DNA from: Bradyrhizobium sp. BR 10289
Lineage (GTDB): Bacteria > Pseudomonadota > Alphaproteobacteria > Rhizobiales > Xanthobacteraceae
Length of the DNA stretch: 64,000 nt
NCBI RefSeq assembly: GCF_019455385.1
Contig: NZ_JACOFR010000006.1
Location: 124,001 to 188,000 of the forward strand
Direction: 5' to 3'
Shown here: positions 17,726-26,129 of the stretch, one piece after another
Layout: each line of letters begins with the position of its first letter
How positions within the stretch are numbered: position 1 is the stretch's first letter
Made by a program: the position numbers and the translations under genes
The notes under the pieces: model-generated
The model's database searches: none
What the model saw: only the letters and a program-made list of their open reading frames with translations
Told to the model about the DNA's origin: nothing

Positions 17726-20700
17726 GTGCAGACGACGCTGCTCGGATTGGCGATTGCCTTCATCATTGCGCTGCTGGCCGCGCTGATCGGGCCTTACTTC
17801 ATCGACTGGAACCAGTTCAGGCCCCAGTTCGAGGCGGAGGCCGGCCGGATCATCGGCGTGCCGGTGCGGGTGGCGGGCGAGCTCGATGCGCGGCTGTTGC
17901 CGGCGCCGACCTTGAGGCTGCGTTCGGTCACCTTCGGCGGCAACAACGATCTCGGCCGCCTGCGCGCCGACAAGCTCGACGTCGAGTTCAGCCTGAGCTC
18001 GCTGATGCGGGGCGAATGGCGCGCCACCGAGCTGACGGTGGGCGGCATGGCGGTCGATCTCGGCCTGGATGCGCGCGGGCGGGTCGATCTGCCCTCCACC
18101 GCGAGCGGCACCTTCAACCTCGCCTCGCTCGCGATCGAGCGGCTCAACCTCACCGGCCGGGTCGCCCTGCACGATGCCGCCAGCCGTTCGACCTTGGAGC
18201 TGAACGACATCGCCTTCTCCGGCGACGTCCGATCGCTCGCCGGCTCGGTGCGGGGCGACGGCAATTTCACCGTATCGGGCACGCGCTATCCGTTCCGCAT
18301 CTCTTCCGGCCCGAGCGCCGATGGCAGCGCTACGCGCCTTCACCTCAACATCGATCCCGGCGAGCGCGCCATCCTGGCCGATCTCGAAGGCGTGCTCGCC
18401 TTCGACAACCGCCTGCCGAAGTTCGACGGCGCACTGACGATCGCGGTGCCCACGACGAAGAAGGCGGGCGAGGCCGGGCCGACGCCGTGGAAGCTCACCA
18501 GCAAGCTCAAGGCCGACCCGGCCGGCGCCAGGCTCGACCAGATCGATGCGAGCTTCGGCGCCGAGGACCATGCGCTGAAACTGGGCGGCGTCGGCGACCT
18601 CAGGTTCGGCGCCTCGCCGTTGCTGCGCACGGTGCTCTCGGCGCGCCAGATCGATGCCGACAAGCTCGCCGGCAAGGACGATTCCGAGCCGCTGCGGATC
18701 CTGCCGGCGCTGCGCGCCGGTCTCGCAGCGATCCCGCAGGCGCCGATCCCGGCGCAGATCGAGTTCAACTCCGACCAGATCATGCTGGGCGGCCGCCCGT
18801 TGCAAAACATCGCGGCCGAGCTTCGCACCGACGGACGCTCCTGGACTTTCCAGCGGCTCGAGCTGCGCGCCCCCGGCATGACGCAGCTCTCGCTCAACGG
18901 CGCCACGCCCGGCGCCGACAGCTTTAGCGGCCGTCTCAGCGTCGAATCCTCCGATCCGGATACGCTGGTGGCTTGGCTGCAAGGCCGCAGCGAGATCAGC
19001 CGCCGCAGCACGCGGCCGCTGCGACTCGCCGGCGAGGTGACCGTCGCCGCCAACCATCTCGCCATCGACAAGCTCAAGGCCGATATCGAAGGCGGTACGG
19101 TGGAGGGCCGCATCGGCTTCGTGCAGACGGGTGCGAGCAAGGGCTCGCGGATCGACGCCGATCTCAAGGCCGATCGTCTCGACCTCGACGCCGCCGCGAG
19201 CTTCGTGCGCGCGCTCGCAGGACCGCAAGGTGAATGGCCGGAGGAGGCAAAACTCTCGCTCGATATCGGCCGCGCAATCTCCGCCGGCCAGGAGCTGCGG
19301 CCGTTCGCGGCAAAACTCGGCTACGGCCCGAATGCGCTGTCGCTGGAGCAGCTGCGGTTCGGCCAGACCAGCGGCGTCACCACCGAGGCCAGCGGCAGCT
19401 TCGATCGCACCAAGGCGACCGGCAAGCTCGCGCTGAAATCCTCGGCCAATTCGCTGCGTGAGCTGGCCGCATTGCTGGAGCCGTTCGCGCCGTCGCTGCG
19501 CGCGCGGCTCGATACCCTGCCGCAGCTGCCCGGCGCGACGCGCTTGAAGCTCGACCTCAGCCTCGACAAGAACGCCGAACATGCCGATCGCGGCGATGCC
19601 CGCGCCGTGCTCGATCTCGACGCGCCGCAGCTCAAGGCGACCGCGACGCTGGCCGCGCAGACACCGCTCGCGGCCGTCAACGGCCTCGACATCGAGCGTT
19701 TGCGCAGCAGCGACTTCACGCTGGAGTCGAAAGTGTCGACGCCGCAGGCTGGCGCCTTGCTGGCGCTGGTCGGCCTCGATCGCGTGGTCGCCGCAGGCGA
19801 GGGCCCCTCTCAATTCGAAGGCAAGCTGAGTGGATCGTGGCGGCGGCCGCTGCAACTCACCGCAAAGCTCAGCGGCGCTCTGGATGCGGACGCCCAAGGC
19901 AGCGTCGAGCTGTCGGAGCCGAAAGCCAATTTGAATCTTCGCGCGCGCAACGTCAACCTGGCGCCGCTGTTCGGAACCGGCACGACCGACAAGGCGACGC
20001 AGAATGTCAGCCTGTCGTCTCGCGTTGCTTTCTCCGGCAACCGCCTGACCTTCGACGATCTCGACAGCACCGCTTCCGGGTCGCATCTGCGCGGCCATCT
20101 CGCTGTTACGCTCGATCAGGAGAAGAGCGTCGACGGCGAGGTCGGCCTCGACACGCTCGACCTCGCGCCGGCGCTGGCGATGGCGATCGGTGCCGCCGGA
20201 CATGATGCCGGCGATCCCTTGAGCAGCGGGCTGCTCGGTGGCTGGCGCGGCCGCATCGCTTTCCAGGCCTTGCGCGGCACGTTGCCCGGCGGGCTCGAGC
20301 TGCGCCCGTTCGGCGGCACCATCCGCAGCGACGGCCAGTCGCTCGCGCTGGATGCGCTGAAAGGGAATGTCGGCGGCGGCGAGATGTCGGCGAGTTTCGA
20401 TGCGCGCAATGGTGCGAACAGTGTTGCGTTGAGCGCGCGCATCGAGCTCGCCAATGTCGATGCGGCCAGTTTGCGCTACCGCGACCTCGCGCTGCCGAAG
20501 GGGCGTGCTTCGGTGCAGATGGCACTGACCAGCCAGGGCCGCAGCGTCGCTGCGCTCACCGGCGCGCTCGCCGGCAACGGCACGGTGACGCTGGACTCGG
20601 CCGAGATATCGGGCCTCAATCCGCGCGCCTTCGAGATCGCCATCCGCGCCAGCGACAGCGGCCAGGTCTCCGATGATAACCGCTTGCGCCAGCTCGTCGA

Positions 20701-21370
20701 GCCCGCGCTGGCGGCCGCTCCCATCGCGGTCGCCTCCGCGCAGATCCCGTTCACGATCCGCGACGGACGGCTGCGCGTCGGCGCGACGCCGCTGGAGGCC
20801 AGGAACGCTCGCGCCATCGTCTCCGGCGGTTATGACATTCCGGCCGACCAGGCCGACATCCGCGCCAGCTTGACGCCGATCATGACCGGCCTCTCCGGTG
20901 CGCCGCCGGAGATCCAGCTGTTCGCGGCCGGTCCCCCCGACAGGCTCAACCGCACCGTCGATGTCGCGCCGCTGTCCTCGTGGCTTGCGGTGCGCACGAT
21001 CGACCGCGAGACGCGCCGGCTGGATGCGATCGAGCGCGGCGAGCCGCCGCCGGCGACTGCCGCACTGCCGACGCTGGTCTCGCCCGATCCCGCGCCGGAG
21101 CCCTCGCTCACCGACGTGCCGATGCCCGGCCGCGATCCGCGCCGCGGGCCGGTGCCGAAGCCCAAGGCCGCGCCGACGCCGAAAGCGCCGCAGGCTGCTC
21201 CCGCCGCTCCAAGTCCGCCACTTGCAAGCCCTCCATTCGCAAGTCCTCCACTCGCCAGCCAGCAGGTCGCCCCGCTGCCGCCGCCGATCGACGTGAAGCC
21301 CGCGCCGGGCCCCGCGCCCGCAAAGCCCAAGCCAAAGCCGCCGCTGGTGCTGACGCCGCAGAATCCGTAG
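17726..21370 (+). CDS. Large AsmA-family protein with proline-rich tail
   Basis: This protein of about 1214 aa has one N-terminal membrane helix (LGLAIAFIIALLAALIGPY). The AsmA-type opening IDWNQFRPQFEAEAGRIIGVPVRV follows, then long beta-rich repeats. AsmA-like proteins are envelope proteins related to lipid-transfer bridges between inner and outer membrane, and that role is inferred here. The last 150 residues are rich in Pro, Ala and Lys, with tandem copies of SPPLA/SPPFA near residues 1170-1190. I chose GTG at 17726 over TTG at 17708 because GAGGGGAGA precedes it. It stands alone, with a repeat element just downstream. Confidence 0.88.
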   Translation: MQTTLLGLAIAFIIALLAALIGPYFIDWNQFRPQFEAEAGRIIGVPVRVAGELDARLLPAPTLRLRSVTFGGNNDLGRLRADKLDVEFSLSSLMRGEWRATELTVGGMAVDLGLDARGRVDLPSTASGTFNLASLAIERLNLTGRVALHDAASRSTLELNDIAFSGDVRSLAGSVRGDGNFTVSGTRYPFRISSGPSADGSATRLHLNIDPGERAILADLEGVLAFDNRLPKFDGALTIAVPTTKKAGEAGPTPWKLTSKLKADPAGARLDQIDASFGAEDHALKLGGVGDLRFGASPLLRTVLSARQIDADKLAGKDDSEPLRILPALRAGLAAIPQAPIPAQIEFNSDQIMLGGRPLQNIAAELRTDGRSWTFQRLELRAPGMTQLSLNGATPGADSFSGRLSVESSDPDTLVAWLQGRSEISRRSTRPLRLAGEVTVAANHLAIDKLKADIEGGTVEGRIGFVQTGASKGSRIDADLKADRLDLDAAASFVRALAGPQGEWPEEAKLSLDIGRAISAGQELRPFAAKLGYGPNALSLEQLRFGQTSGVTTEASGSFDRTKATGKLALKSSANSLRELAALLEPFAPSLRARLDTLPQLPGATRLKLDLSLDKNAEHADRGDARAVLDLDAPQLKATATLAAQTPLAAVNGLDIERLRSSDFTLESKVSTPQAGALLALVGLDRVVAAGEGPSQFEGKLSGSWRRPLQLTAKLSGALDADAQGSVELSEPKANLNLRARNVNLAPLFGTGTTDKATQNVSLSSRVAFSGNRLTFDDLDSTASGSHLRGHLAVTLDQEKSVDGEVGLDTLDLAPALAMAIGAAGHDAGDPLSSGLLGGWRGRIAFQALRGTLPGGLELRPFGGTIRSDGQSLALDALKGNVGGGEMSASFDARNGANSVALSARIELANVDAASLRYRDLALPKGRASVQMALTSQGRSVAALTGALAGNGTVTLDSAEISGLNPRAFEIAIRASDSGQVSDDNRLRQLVEPALAAAPIAVASAQIPFTIRDGRLRVGATPLEARNARAIVSGGYDIPADQADIRASLTPIMTGLSGAPPEIQLFAAGPPDRLNRTVDVAPLSSWLAVRTIDRETRRLDAIERGEPPPATAALPTLVSPDPAPEPSLTDVPMPGRDPRRGPVPKPKAAPTPKAPQAAPAAPSPPLASPPFASPPLASQQVAPLPPPIDVKPAPGPAPAKPKPKPPLVLTPQNP

Positions 21371-21400
21371 GACAGCTACGCTGGCTGCCGCGGGCTCGGT

Positions 21401-21560
21401 CTTCACCTCTCCCCAGTGGGGAGAGGTCGGATTGCTATGGCGCGCAATCGCGCGCCTGAGCAATCCGGGTGAGGGGGCGCGGCACCCAGTGAGACCAGAA
21501 CCCCTCACCCGGATCGCATCTGTCGATGCGACCCGACCTCTCCCTACGGGAGAGGTGAAG
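21401..21560. repeat. Nested palindromic intergenic element with 13-bp terminal inverted repeats
   Basis: The element begins with CTTCACCTCTCCC and ends with its reverse complement GGGAGAGGTGAAG. Just inside, ATCCGGGTGAGGGG pairs with CCCCTCACCCGGAT. A local hairpin CTCTCCCCAGTGGGGAGAG forms at the left end and CTCTCCCTACGGGAGAG at the right end. No open frame spans it. It fills most of the 337-nt gap between the AsmA-like gene and the DUF2336 gene. I recall similar multi-copy elements in Bradyrhizobium and Rhodopseudomonas intergenic DNA. Confidence 0.8.
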
Positions 21561-21707
21561 CACCTCACCGACGGGTAAACCCATTCCTTCGCATTTTAGC
21601 GAATTTTCGTCGGCAAAACTGCTGCACCGGCTTTACTGGATTCTCGCGTTTGTTCCCTAGTCTCGACGCCAGAGGAATCCGAACGACCAAGAACTGGGGT
21701 GATCGAG

Positions 21708-22832
21708 ATGAACGGGGCGAAGACGCTTCTACAGGATCTGGACGACGCGATCGCGCGCGGCACCGACGAAAGCCGGACGCGGGCGTTGTGGCATGCGACG
21801 GACATTCTGATCACCGGCCGCTACAGCGACGACGAGATCAGCATGTTCGGCGAGGTGATCGGCCGGCTCGCCGACGAGATCGAGGTTGCCGCGCGCACCC
21901 AGCTCTCCGAGGTGATGTCGGCCTGCGATCACGCCCCGCTCAACGTCATCGAAAAGCTCGCGCTCGACGACGAGATCGCGGTCGCCGGCCCCGTGCTGCG
22001 CGACTCCACGCGCATCGACGAGAAGATGCTGGTCCAGAGCGCCTTGACCAAGGGCCAGGCGCATCTGCTCGCGATTTCCCAGCGCCAGTCGATCGGCGAG
22101 GCCGTCACCGACGTGCTGGTCAAGCGCGGCGACCAGGCGGTCGTGACGTCGGTCGCCAGGAACGAGGGGGCCCGCTTCTCCGGCTCGGGCCTGCTGCATA
22201 TGGTCCGCCGCGCAGAGGGCGACTCGATCCTTGCCGAGCAGCTCGGCCTGCGCAAGGACGTGCCGCGTCATATCTTCCAGCAGCTGATCGCCAAGGCGTC
22301 GGAAGACGTTCGCCGCCGCCTCGAGAGCGAGCGTCCCGAGATGATGGCGCAGATCCAGAGCTCGGTGACCGATGTGACCGGCGATCTGCAATCCAAGTTC
22401 GGCCCGTCCTCGCGCAGCTATTTCGTCGCCAAGCGCGTGGTGACGACGCAGTATCGCCAGGGCAATCTCAACCAGGATTCGATCTCGAACTATGCGCGTC
22501 AGCACCGCTTCGACGAGGTGCAGATCGGCCTGTCGCTGCTGTCGGCGCTGCCGGTCGACGTGATCGAGCGCGCGCTGATGGACCGCAACCGCGAGATGAT
22601 CCTGGTGCTGTGCAAGGCGCTCGACTTCTCCTGGGACACCACGATGTCGCTGCTGTTCCTCGGCGCCAAGGATCATCTGATCACGGCGCGCGAGCTCCAG
22701 GACAATGAACGCGAGTTCGGCCGGCTCAAGATCGAGACCTCGCGCAGCATTCTGAAGTTCTACCAGTCGCGCAAGACCGGCGCGGGTGCCGATGCGGGCT
22801 CGGGCCGTCAGCCCGAGCTCCAGGTCCACTGA
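21708..22832 (+). CDS. DUF2336 domain protein
   Basis: This 374-aa soluble protein matches DUF2336, an alphaproteobacterial family of unknown function built from helical HEAT-like repeats. Visible pieces are LLQDLDDAIARGTDESRTRALWHATDIL at the N-terminus and repeated segments of the ALTKGQAHLLAISQRQSI type. No enzyme motif is visible. ATG at 21708 has GGGG eight bases before it; GTG at 21699 would add three residues. The C-terminus is polar and ends in RQPELQVH. A 77-aa gene follows after 26 nt on the same strand and is probably cotranscribed. Confidence 0.85.
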   Translation: MNGAKTLLQDLDDAIARGTDESRTRALWHATDILITGRYSDDEISMFGEVIGRLADEIEVAARTQLSEVMSACDHAPLNVIEKLALDDEIAVAGPVLRDSTRIDEKMLVQSALTKGQAHLLAISQRQSIGEAVTDVLVKRGDQAVVTSVARNEGARFSGSGLLHMVRRAEGDSILAEQLGLRKDVPRHIFQQLIAKASEDVRRRLESERPEMMAQIQSSVTDVTGDLQSKFGPSSRSYFVAKRVVTTQYRQGNLNQDSISNYARQHRFDEVQIGLSLLSALPVDVIERALMDRNREMILVLCKALDFSWDTTMSLLFLGAKDHLITARELQDNEREFGRLKIETSRSILKFYQSRKTGAGADAGSGRQPELQVH

Positions 22833-22858
22833 GCGGGAAATCGAGGGAGTATTTGAGA

Positions 22859-23092
22859 ATGTTGCCTCAATTCGGCACCGCAGTTCGCAAGACCAAGAGC
22901 CTCAAAGTCGAGCCGAACGGATCGGCTCCCGAGAAGGCGTCCGTCGACGCCGCCTGGCTCGTGCTCGAAGCCGCCAACGATCTCGGCGACCAGACCGCGA
23001 TCGCGGCCTGCCGCCGCGTCATCGACGCCGAGCTCAACGGCACGGTCGCATCCCCTGCGGATACCGATCTCGTGCTGGGATATTTCCGATAA
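22859..23092 (+). CDS. Small conserved-looking hypothetical protein downstream of DUF2336 gene
   Basis: This 77-aa soluble protein begins MLPQFGTAVRKTKSLKVEP. A helical stretch AAWLVLEAANDLGDQTAIAACRRVIDAEL follows. The ATG is preceded by GAGGGAG. No family is recognised and no cysteine pair or signal peptide is present. The spacing of 26 nt and shared strand with the DUF2336 gene suggest the two proteins work together. Confidence 0.65.
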   Translation: MLPQFGTAVRKTKSLKVEPNGSAPEKASVDAAWLVLEAANDLGDQTAIAACRRVIDAELNGTVASPADTDLVLGYFR

Positions 23093-23137
23093 GAATCCTC
23101 CGGCTGTAACCCGCACGGAGCGGCCTGGAGCCGCACG

Positions 23138-23161
23138 AAAAAAGCCCCGCCGCGGCGGGGC
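23138..23161. terminator. GC-rich hairpin with T run on minus strand
   Basis: GCCCCGCC and GGCGGGGC form a strong stem, with a run of six A on the left side, which is a U run when read on the minus strand. On the plus strand the hairpin is followed only by CTCCTT. It lies 45 nt after the 77-aa gene. It may stop transcription in both directions, though its classic intrinsic form points to minus-strand transcripts. Confidence 0.5.
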
Positions 23162-23317
23162 CTCCTTGCGCCGAGTCCAGGATTCAGCGGAGGGAAACCC
23201 GCGGAACTGCAGGGATTGTCAACAAAGCCGCACATTCGCGTCGTGTAGTGACGTCCGACGTCGCATGTTCCGCGACGGATCGCCGCGTCAACGCCGAAGC
23301 CAAGGGCGAATCGAACG

Positions 23318-23683
23318 ATGTCGGAACCGCCCTCGATCCTTGTCGTGGAGGATGAATATCCCCTCCAGGGCGTGCTCGAGGACGCTCTGGCGGAAGCAGG
23401 GTTTGCATCCGACATCCTTTCCTCGGGCGAGGAAGCGATCACGGTGTTCATCGCCAGGGGAAAGCATCACAAGGCGCTCGTGACCGATGTGTACCTCGCC
23501 GGCGCGTTGAGTGGTTGGGATCTCGCCCGCAGAATGAGAGAGAAACATCCGGACATTCCGGTCGTGTACATGATGGCCGGTGCCGATCTGGCGTTATGGA
23601 AGTCACAAGGCGTGCCCAACAGCCTTCTTCTCGAAAAGCCGTTTCCGCCCGAGCGCCTCGTTGCGGCCCTGATGACGCTGTGA
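23318..23683 (+). CDS. Stand-alone response-regulator receiver domain
   Basis: This 121-aa protein is a single receiver domain. It has the acidic pocket in VVEDE near residues 9-13, the phosphorylation Asp in LVTDVYL near residue 56 and the conserved Lys in LEKPF. The position normally held by Ser or Thr (after VVYM) is Met, so phosphorylation switching may be altered. There is no output domain, so it should act by binding a partner. No histidine kinase is adjacent. The ATG at 23318 opens directly into the receiver fold. Confidence 0.9.
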   Translation: MSEPPSILVVEDEYPLQGVLEDALAEAGFASDILSSGEEAITVFIARGKHHKALVTDVYLAGALSGWDLARRMREKHPDIPVVYMMAGADLALWKSQGVPNSLLLEKPFPPERLVAALMTL

Positions 23684-23793
23684 GGGGGCCGCGGCCTTGG
23701 GTCATGCGAAGGTTGCCCGTCCTCGCCGAGAAACGAGTTGGCCGTGGGGTCGGCTGTTCCCTGGTTCCCTCGAACTGTAGGGGTTCGTCGAAT

Positions 23794-23829
23794 GCGGCCG
23801 GCCCAATCCGTGGTCCGGCCGCCGGTGTT
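23794..23829 (+). terminator. Hairpin terminator candidate between convergent genes
   Basis: GCGGCCGG and CCGGCCGC form an 8-bp stem and are followed by CGGTGTTTTC. The hairpin lies between the receiver gene on the plus strand and the SDR gene ending on the minus strand. The T run is short, so it may be a weak terminator for the plus strand. Confidence 0.45.
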
Positions 23830-23837
23830 TTCAGGGC

Positions 23838-24575
23838 TCAGGCGTTCGCGCCGCCATCAACCGTCAATGTCGTGCCCGTGATGTACTTGGCCTTCGCGCT
23901 CGCCAGGAACGCGACCGCGCTCGCGATGTCATCTGTCGCGCCGTAGCTGCCGAGAGCCATGAACTGCTTCAAGGTCTCCGCGGTCGGGCCGTGCGCCGGA
24001 TTCATGTCGGTGTCGATCGAGCCCGGTGCCACGAGGTTGACCGTGATGTCCCTGGGCCCAAGCTCCCGCGCCAGCGCCTTGGTGAACGCTGCCAGCGCCG
24101 CCTTAGAGGCGGCGTAGACGCCGAGCACTGGCGAGGGCACGCGGTCTGCAAAATAGCTGCCGATGGTGATGATGCGGCCGCCCTTGCCGAGGTGGGGCAG
24201 CGCGGCCTTGCTTGCCACGATCGGTGAGCGGACATTGACGTTCAGCAGCGCGTCGATGTCCCCAAGCGACATGTCGGCAAGGCCCGCCAGCCGCAGAATG
24301 CCGGCGTTGTTGACGAGAATGTCGAGCCCGCCCAGCTCCTTGACGGTTGTCTCGACCGAAGCCTGGACTGCACCGACATCGGCGCTGTCGGCCTGGATCG
24401 CCACGGCCTTCCGCCCGGTCGCTTTGATGGCGTGAACCACCTTGGCGGCGCTGTCCGCGGACTTCTCGTAAGTGATTGCGACATTGGCGCCTTCGGCCGC
24501 GAGCGCCTTGGCGATGGCGGCACCGATACCCCTGCTTGCGCCCGTCACCAGGGCCCGTTTTCCTGCCAGTGTCAT
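23838..24575 (-). CDS. Short-chain dehydrogenase/reductase (SDR)
   Basis: This 245-aa classical SDR has the NAD(P)-binding motif TGASRGIG at about residues 10-17 and the structural NNAG motif. The catalytic Ser lies in ITIGSYFAD and the YAASK motif is intact. The start at 24575 has GGAGAGAG before it; the frame extends further upstream, but that part runs into the divergent gene's control region. The substrate is unknown. It is divergent from a TetR gene, with two matching operator-like sequences in between, so its expression is probably induced by a small molecule. Confidence 0.93.
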   Translation of the reverse strand: MTLAGKRALVTGASRGIGAAIAKALAAEGANVAITYEKSADSAAKVVHAIKATGRKAVAIQADSADVGAVQASVETTVKELGGLDILVNNAGILRLAGLADMSLGDIDALLNVNVRSPIVASKAALPHLGKGGRIITIGSYFADRVPSPVLGVYAASKAALAAFTKALARELGPRDITVNLVAPGSIDTDMNPAHGPTAETLKQFMALGSYGATDDIASAVAFLASAKAKYITGTTLTVDGGANA

Positions 24576-24591
24576 CTGCTCTCTCCAATTT

Positions 24592-24662
24592 TGTAACGAT
24601 CGACACAGAATATGTGGAGGCTTGAACCCATTCGTCAAGTGAATTATGTGTTGATCATTACA
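24592..24662. promoter_or_regulatory. Pair of inverted operator-like sites between SDR and tetR genes
   Basis: TGTAACGATCGACA at 24592-24605 and TGTTGATCATTACA at 24649-24662 are inverted copies of the same 14-mer. The second reads TGTAATGATCAACA on the other strand, so 12 of 14 bases agree. They flank the middle of the divergent promoter region, one near each gene. The arrangement fits binding by the neighbouring TetR protein, which is inferred. Confidence 0.65.
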
Positions 24663-24684
24663 GAACGAGACGCGAAAGGGCGTC

Positions 24685-25278
24685 ATGGCTGGACGGCCAC
24701 GGGAATTTGATCGCGATGCGGCGCTTGAAGCCGCCATGCACCTGTTTTGGCGCAAAGGCTTCGCTGCGGCCTCGATGCACGATCTGTGCGAGGCCATGGG
24801 CGTCAGCTCACCGAGCCTCTATGCCGCCTTTGGCAGCAAGGAGGAGCTCTACCTTGCCGCCTTCGCGCATTACGCCGCGACCGAAGGTCAGGCTGTCTGG
24901 GACAGGTTGGCGGACGGCGCGACAGCACGCGCCGGGGTCGAGAACCTGCTGATGGCCGCCGCCGAGACCCTTCCGAAATCCCGGATCGCCCCGGCGGGCT
25001 GCATGGTCGCGTTGGGCGCCGTCAGTGACGAGTGGCCGCCATCGATCGCCCGTGTGGTCAGGAAAGTCAGGCTGGACCTGCTCCGCAGTTTGCACGCGCG
25101 GCTGGAGGCGGCGCTCGCCGATGGCGAGCTGCCCGCGATGACGGATATCGATGCCCTCAGCCGTTTCTATCTCAGCGTCTTCCAGGGCATGGCCATCCAG
25201 GCCAAGGACGGCGCGACGCCGGCGGAGTTGAGAAGCGCGGCGAAGGCCGCGATGGTCGCGTGGCCGGGCGAGGGGTAG
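24685..25278 (+). CDS. TetR/AcrR-family regulator, divergent from SDR gene
   Basis: This 197-aa regulator starts MAGRPREFDRDAALEAAMHLFWRKGF and has the helix-turn-helix DLCEAMGVSSPSLYAAFGSKEELY. The rest is a helical effector domain with the conserved GCMVALGAV segment seen in YxaF/LmrA-like and related TetR groups. It is divergent from the SDR gene with twin operator-like sites between them, so it most likely represses both. The ligand is unknown. Confidence 0.92.
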   Translation: MAGRPREFDRDAALEAAMHLFWRKGFAAASMHDLCEAMGVSSPSLYAAFGSKEELYLAAFAHYAATEGQAVWDRLADGATARAGVENLLMAAAETLPKSRIAPAGCMVALGAVSDEWPPSIARVVRKVRLDLLRSLHARLEAALADGELPAMTDIDALSRFYLSVFQGMAIQAKDGATPAELRSAAKAAMVAWPGEG

Positions 25279-25443
25279 CTCTCGGCAGGTCGGATGGGCC
25301 TTGACACAAAAACCCACATTGCACGCAGCTGTGATCTGCGGACCCCGCGGATACAGGTAACAAGCGAAGCTCCTCTTCGTACTGTCCGCAGCGGACACTC
25401 GTTCGCCAAAGGATGCACGTCTTGTCCGGGGAGACATCGTCAC

Positions 25444-25929
25444 ATGCAAGGGCTCAACATTGCCGAGACCGGCGCAGGTTCCTATCGACCGCTCGCCATT
25501 CTCCGCTGGGTCATGGTGGTCATCTTCGTCTCGTTCGGCATGCAGAAGTTCACGCTGCAATCGGCACAGGGCATCGCTCAGTTCATCACTAACAGTCCAT
25601 TCATCTCCTGGCTGTCCGTCTTCGGTCTGAGGGGAGAGGCCTACGTCCTCGGGGTGGCCGAGTTCGTGATTGCGGCACTGCTCGTGGCAGGCAGCTTCAA
25701 TCCAATCCTGTCGGCGCTGGGTTCATTCATGGGCATGATGACCTTCGCGGTGACGTGGTCGTTCTTCTTCACGACGCCGGGCGTGGTCAGATGGAGCCTT
25801 TCGACCGATCCAATGGCGTGGAATCTGACCGGCGAATTCCTGTTCAAGGACATCGTCCTGCTGTGCGTCTGCGCCGTGCTGTTTCTGGCCTCGCTGCCGA
25901 GCTCGGTCATTCGGCTGCGTGCCCGCTGA
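25444..25929 (+). CDS. DUF417 (YkgB-like) membrane protein
   Basis: This 161-aa integral membrane protein has about four helices. YRPLAILRWVMVVIFVSFGMQKF and FNPILSALGSFMGMMTF are typical of DUF417/YkgB proteins, a DoxX-related group. I chose ATG at 25444 because GGGGAGA precedes it; the frame runs further upstream but that part lacks coding character. The function is unknown; relatives respond to hypochlorite or redox stress in E. coli. It stands 165 nt after the TetR gene and could share its regulation. Confidence 0.85.
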   Translation: MQGLNIAETGAGSYRPLAILRWVMVVIFVSFGMQKFTLQSAQGIAQFITNSPFISWLSVFGLRGEAYVLGVAEFVIAALLVAGSFNPILSALGSFMGMMTFAVTWSFFFTTPGVVRWSLSTDPMAWNLTGEFLFKDIVLLCVCAVLFLASLPSSVIRLRAR

Positions 25930-25950
25930 GCGTTCGTTTTGTAGTTTTGT

Positions 25951-26033
25951 AGAATGGGTATAGCGCAGCGAAACCCATCATTGTCTCCGAGCATACGGAA
26001 ACGCGATGGGTTTCGCTGCGCTCTACCCATCCT
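25951..26033. repeat. Palindromic intergenic repeat with 29-bp arms
   Basis: The left arm 25951-25979 (starting AGAATGGGTATAGCGCAGCG) and the right arm 26005-26033 are reverse complements with two mismatches, separated by 25 nt. A transcript would form a long hairpin. It lies just after the DUF417 gene. Similar GGGTAGAGCGCAGCGAAACCC repeats are, as I recall, scattered through Bradyrhizobium genomes. Confidence 0.75.
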
Positions 26034-26129
26034 AAGGGGCTATTCGCGCGCACGAGGCCTTCAGGGAGGCCTGATCGACTTGCGCGCCAATGCTCATTCT
26101 TTCTAACACAACCTAACAAGCAATCTTCG

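Noticed and set aside
17651..21568. A 1305-codon open frame on the minus strand opposite the AsmA-like gene
   Set aside because: It mirrors the GC-rich codon pattern of the plus-strand gene, is rich in Arg, Gln, Ala and Gly with no known domain, and covers the repeat element; it is a shadow.
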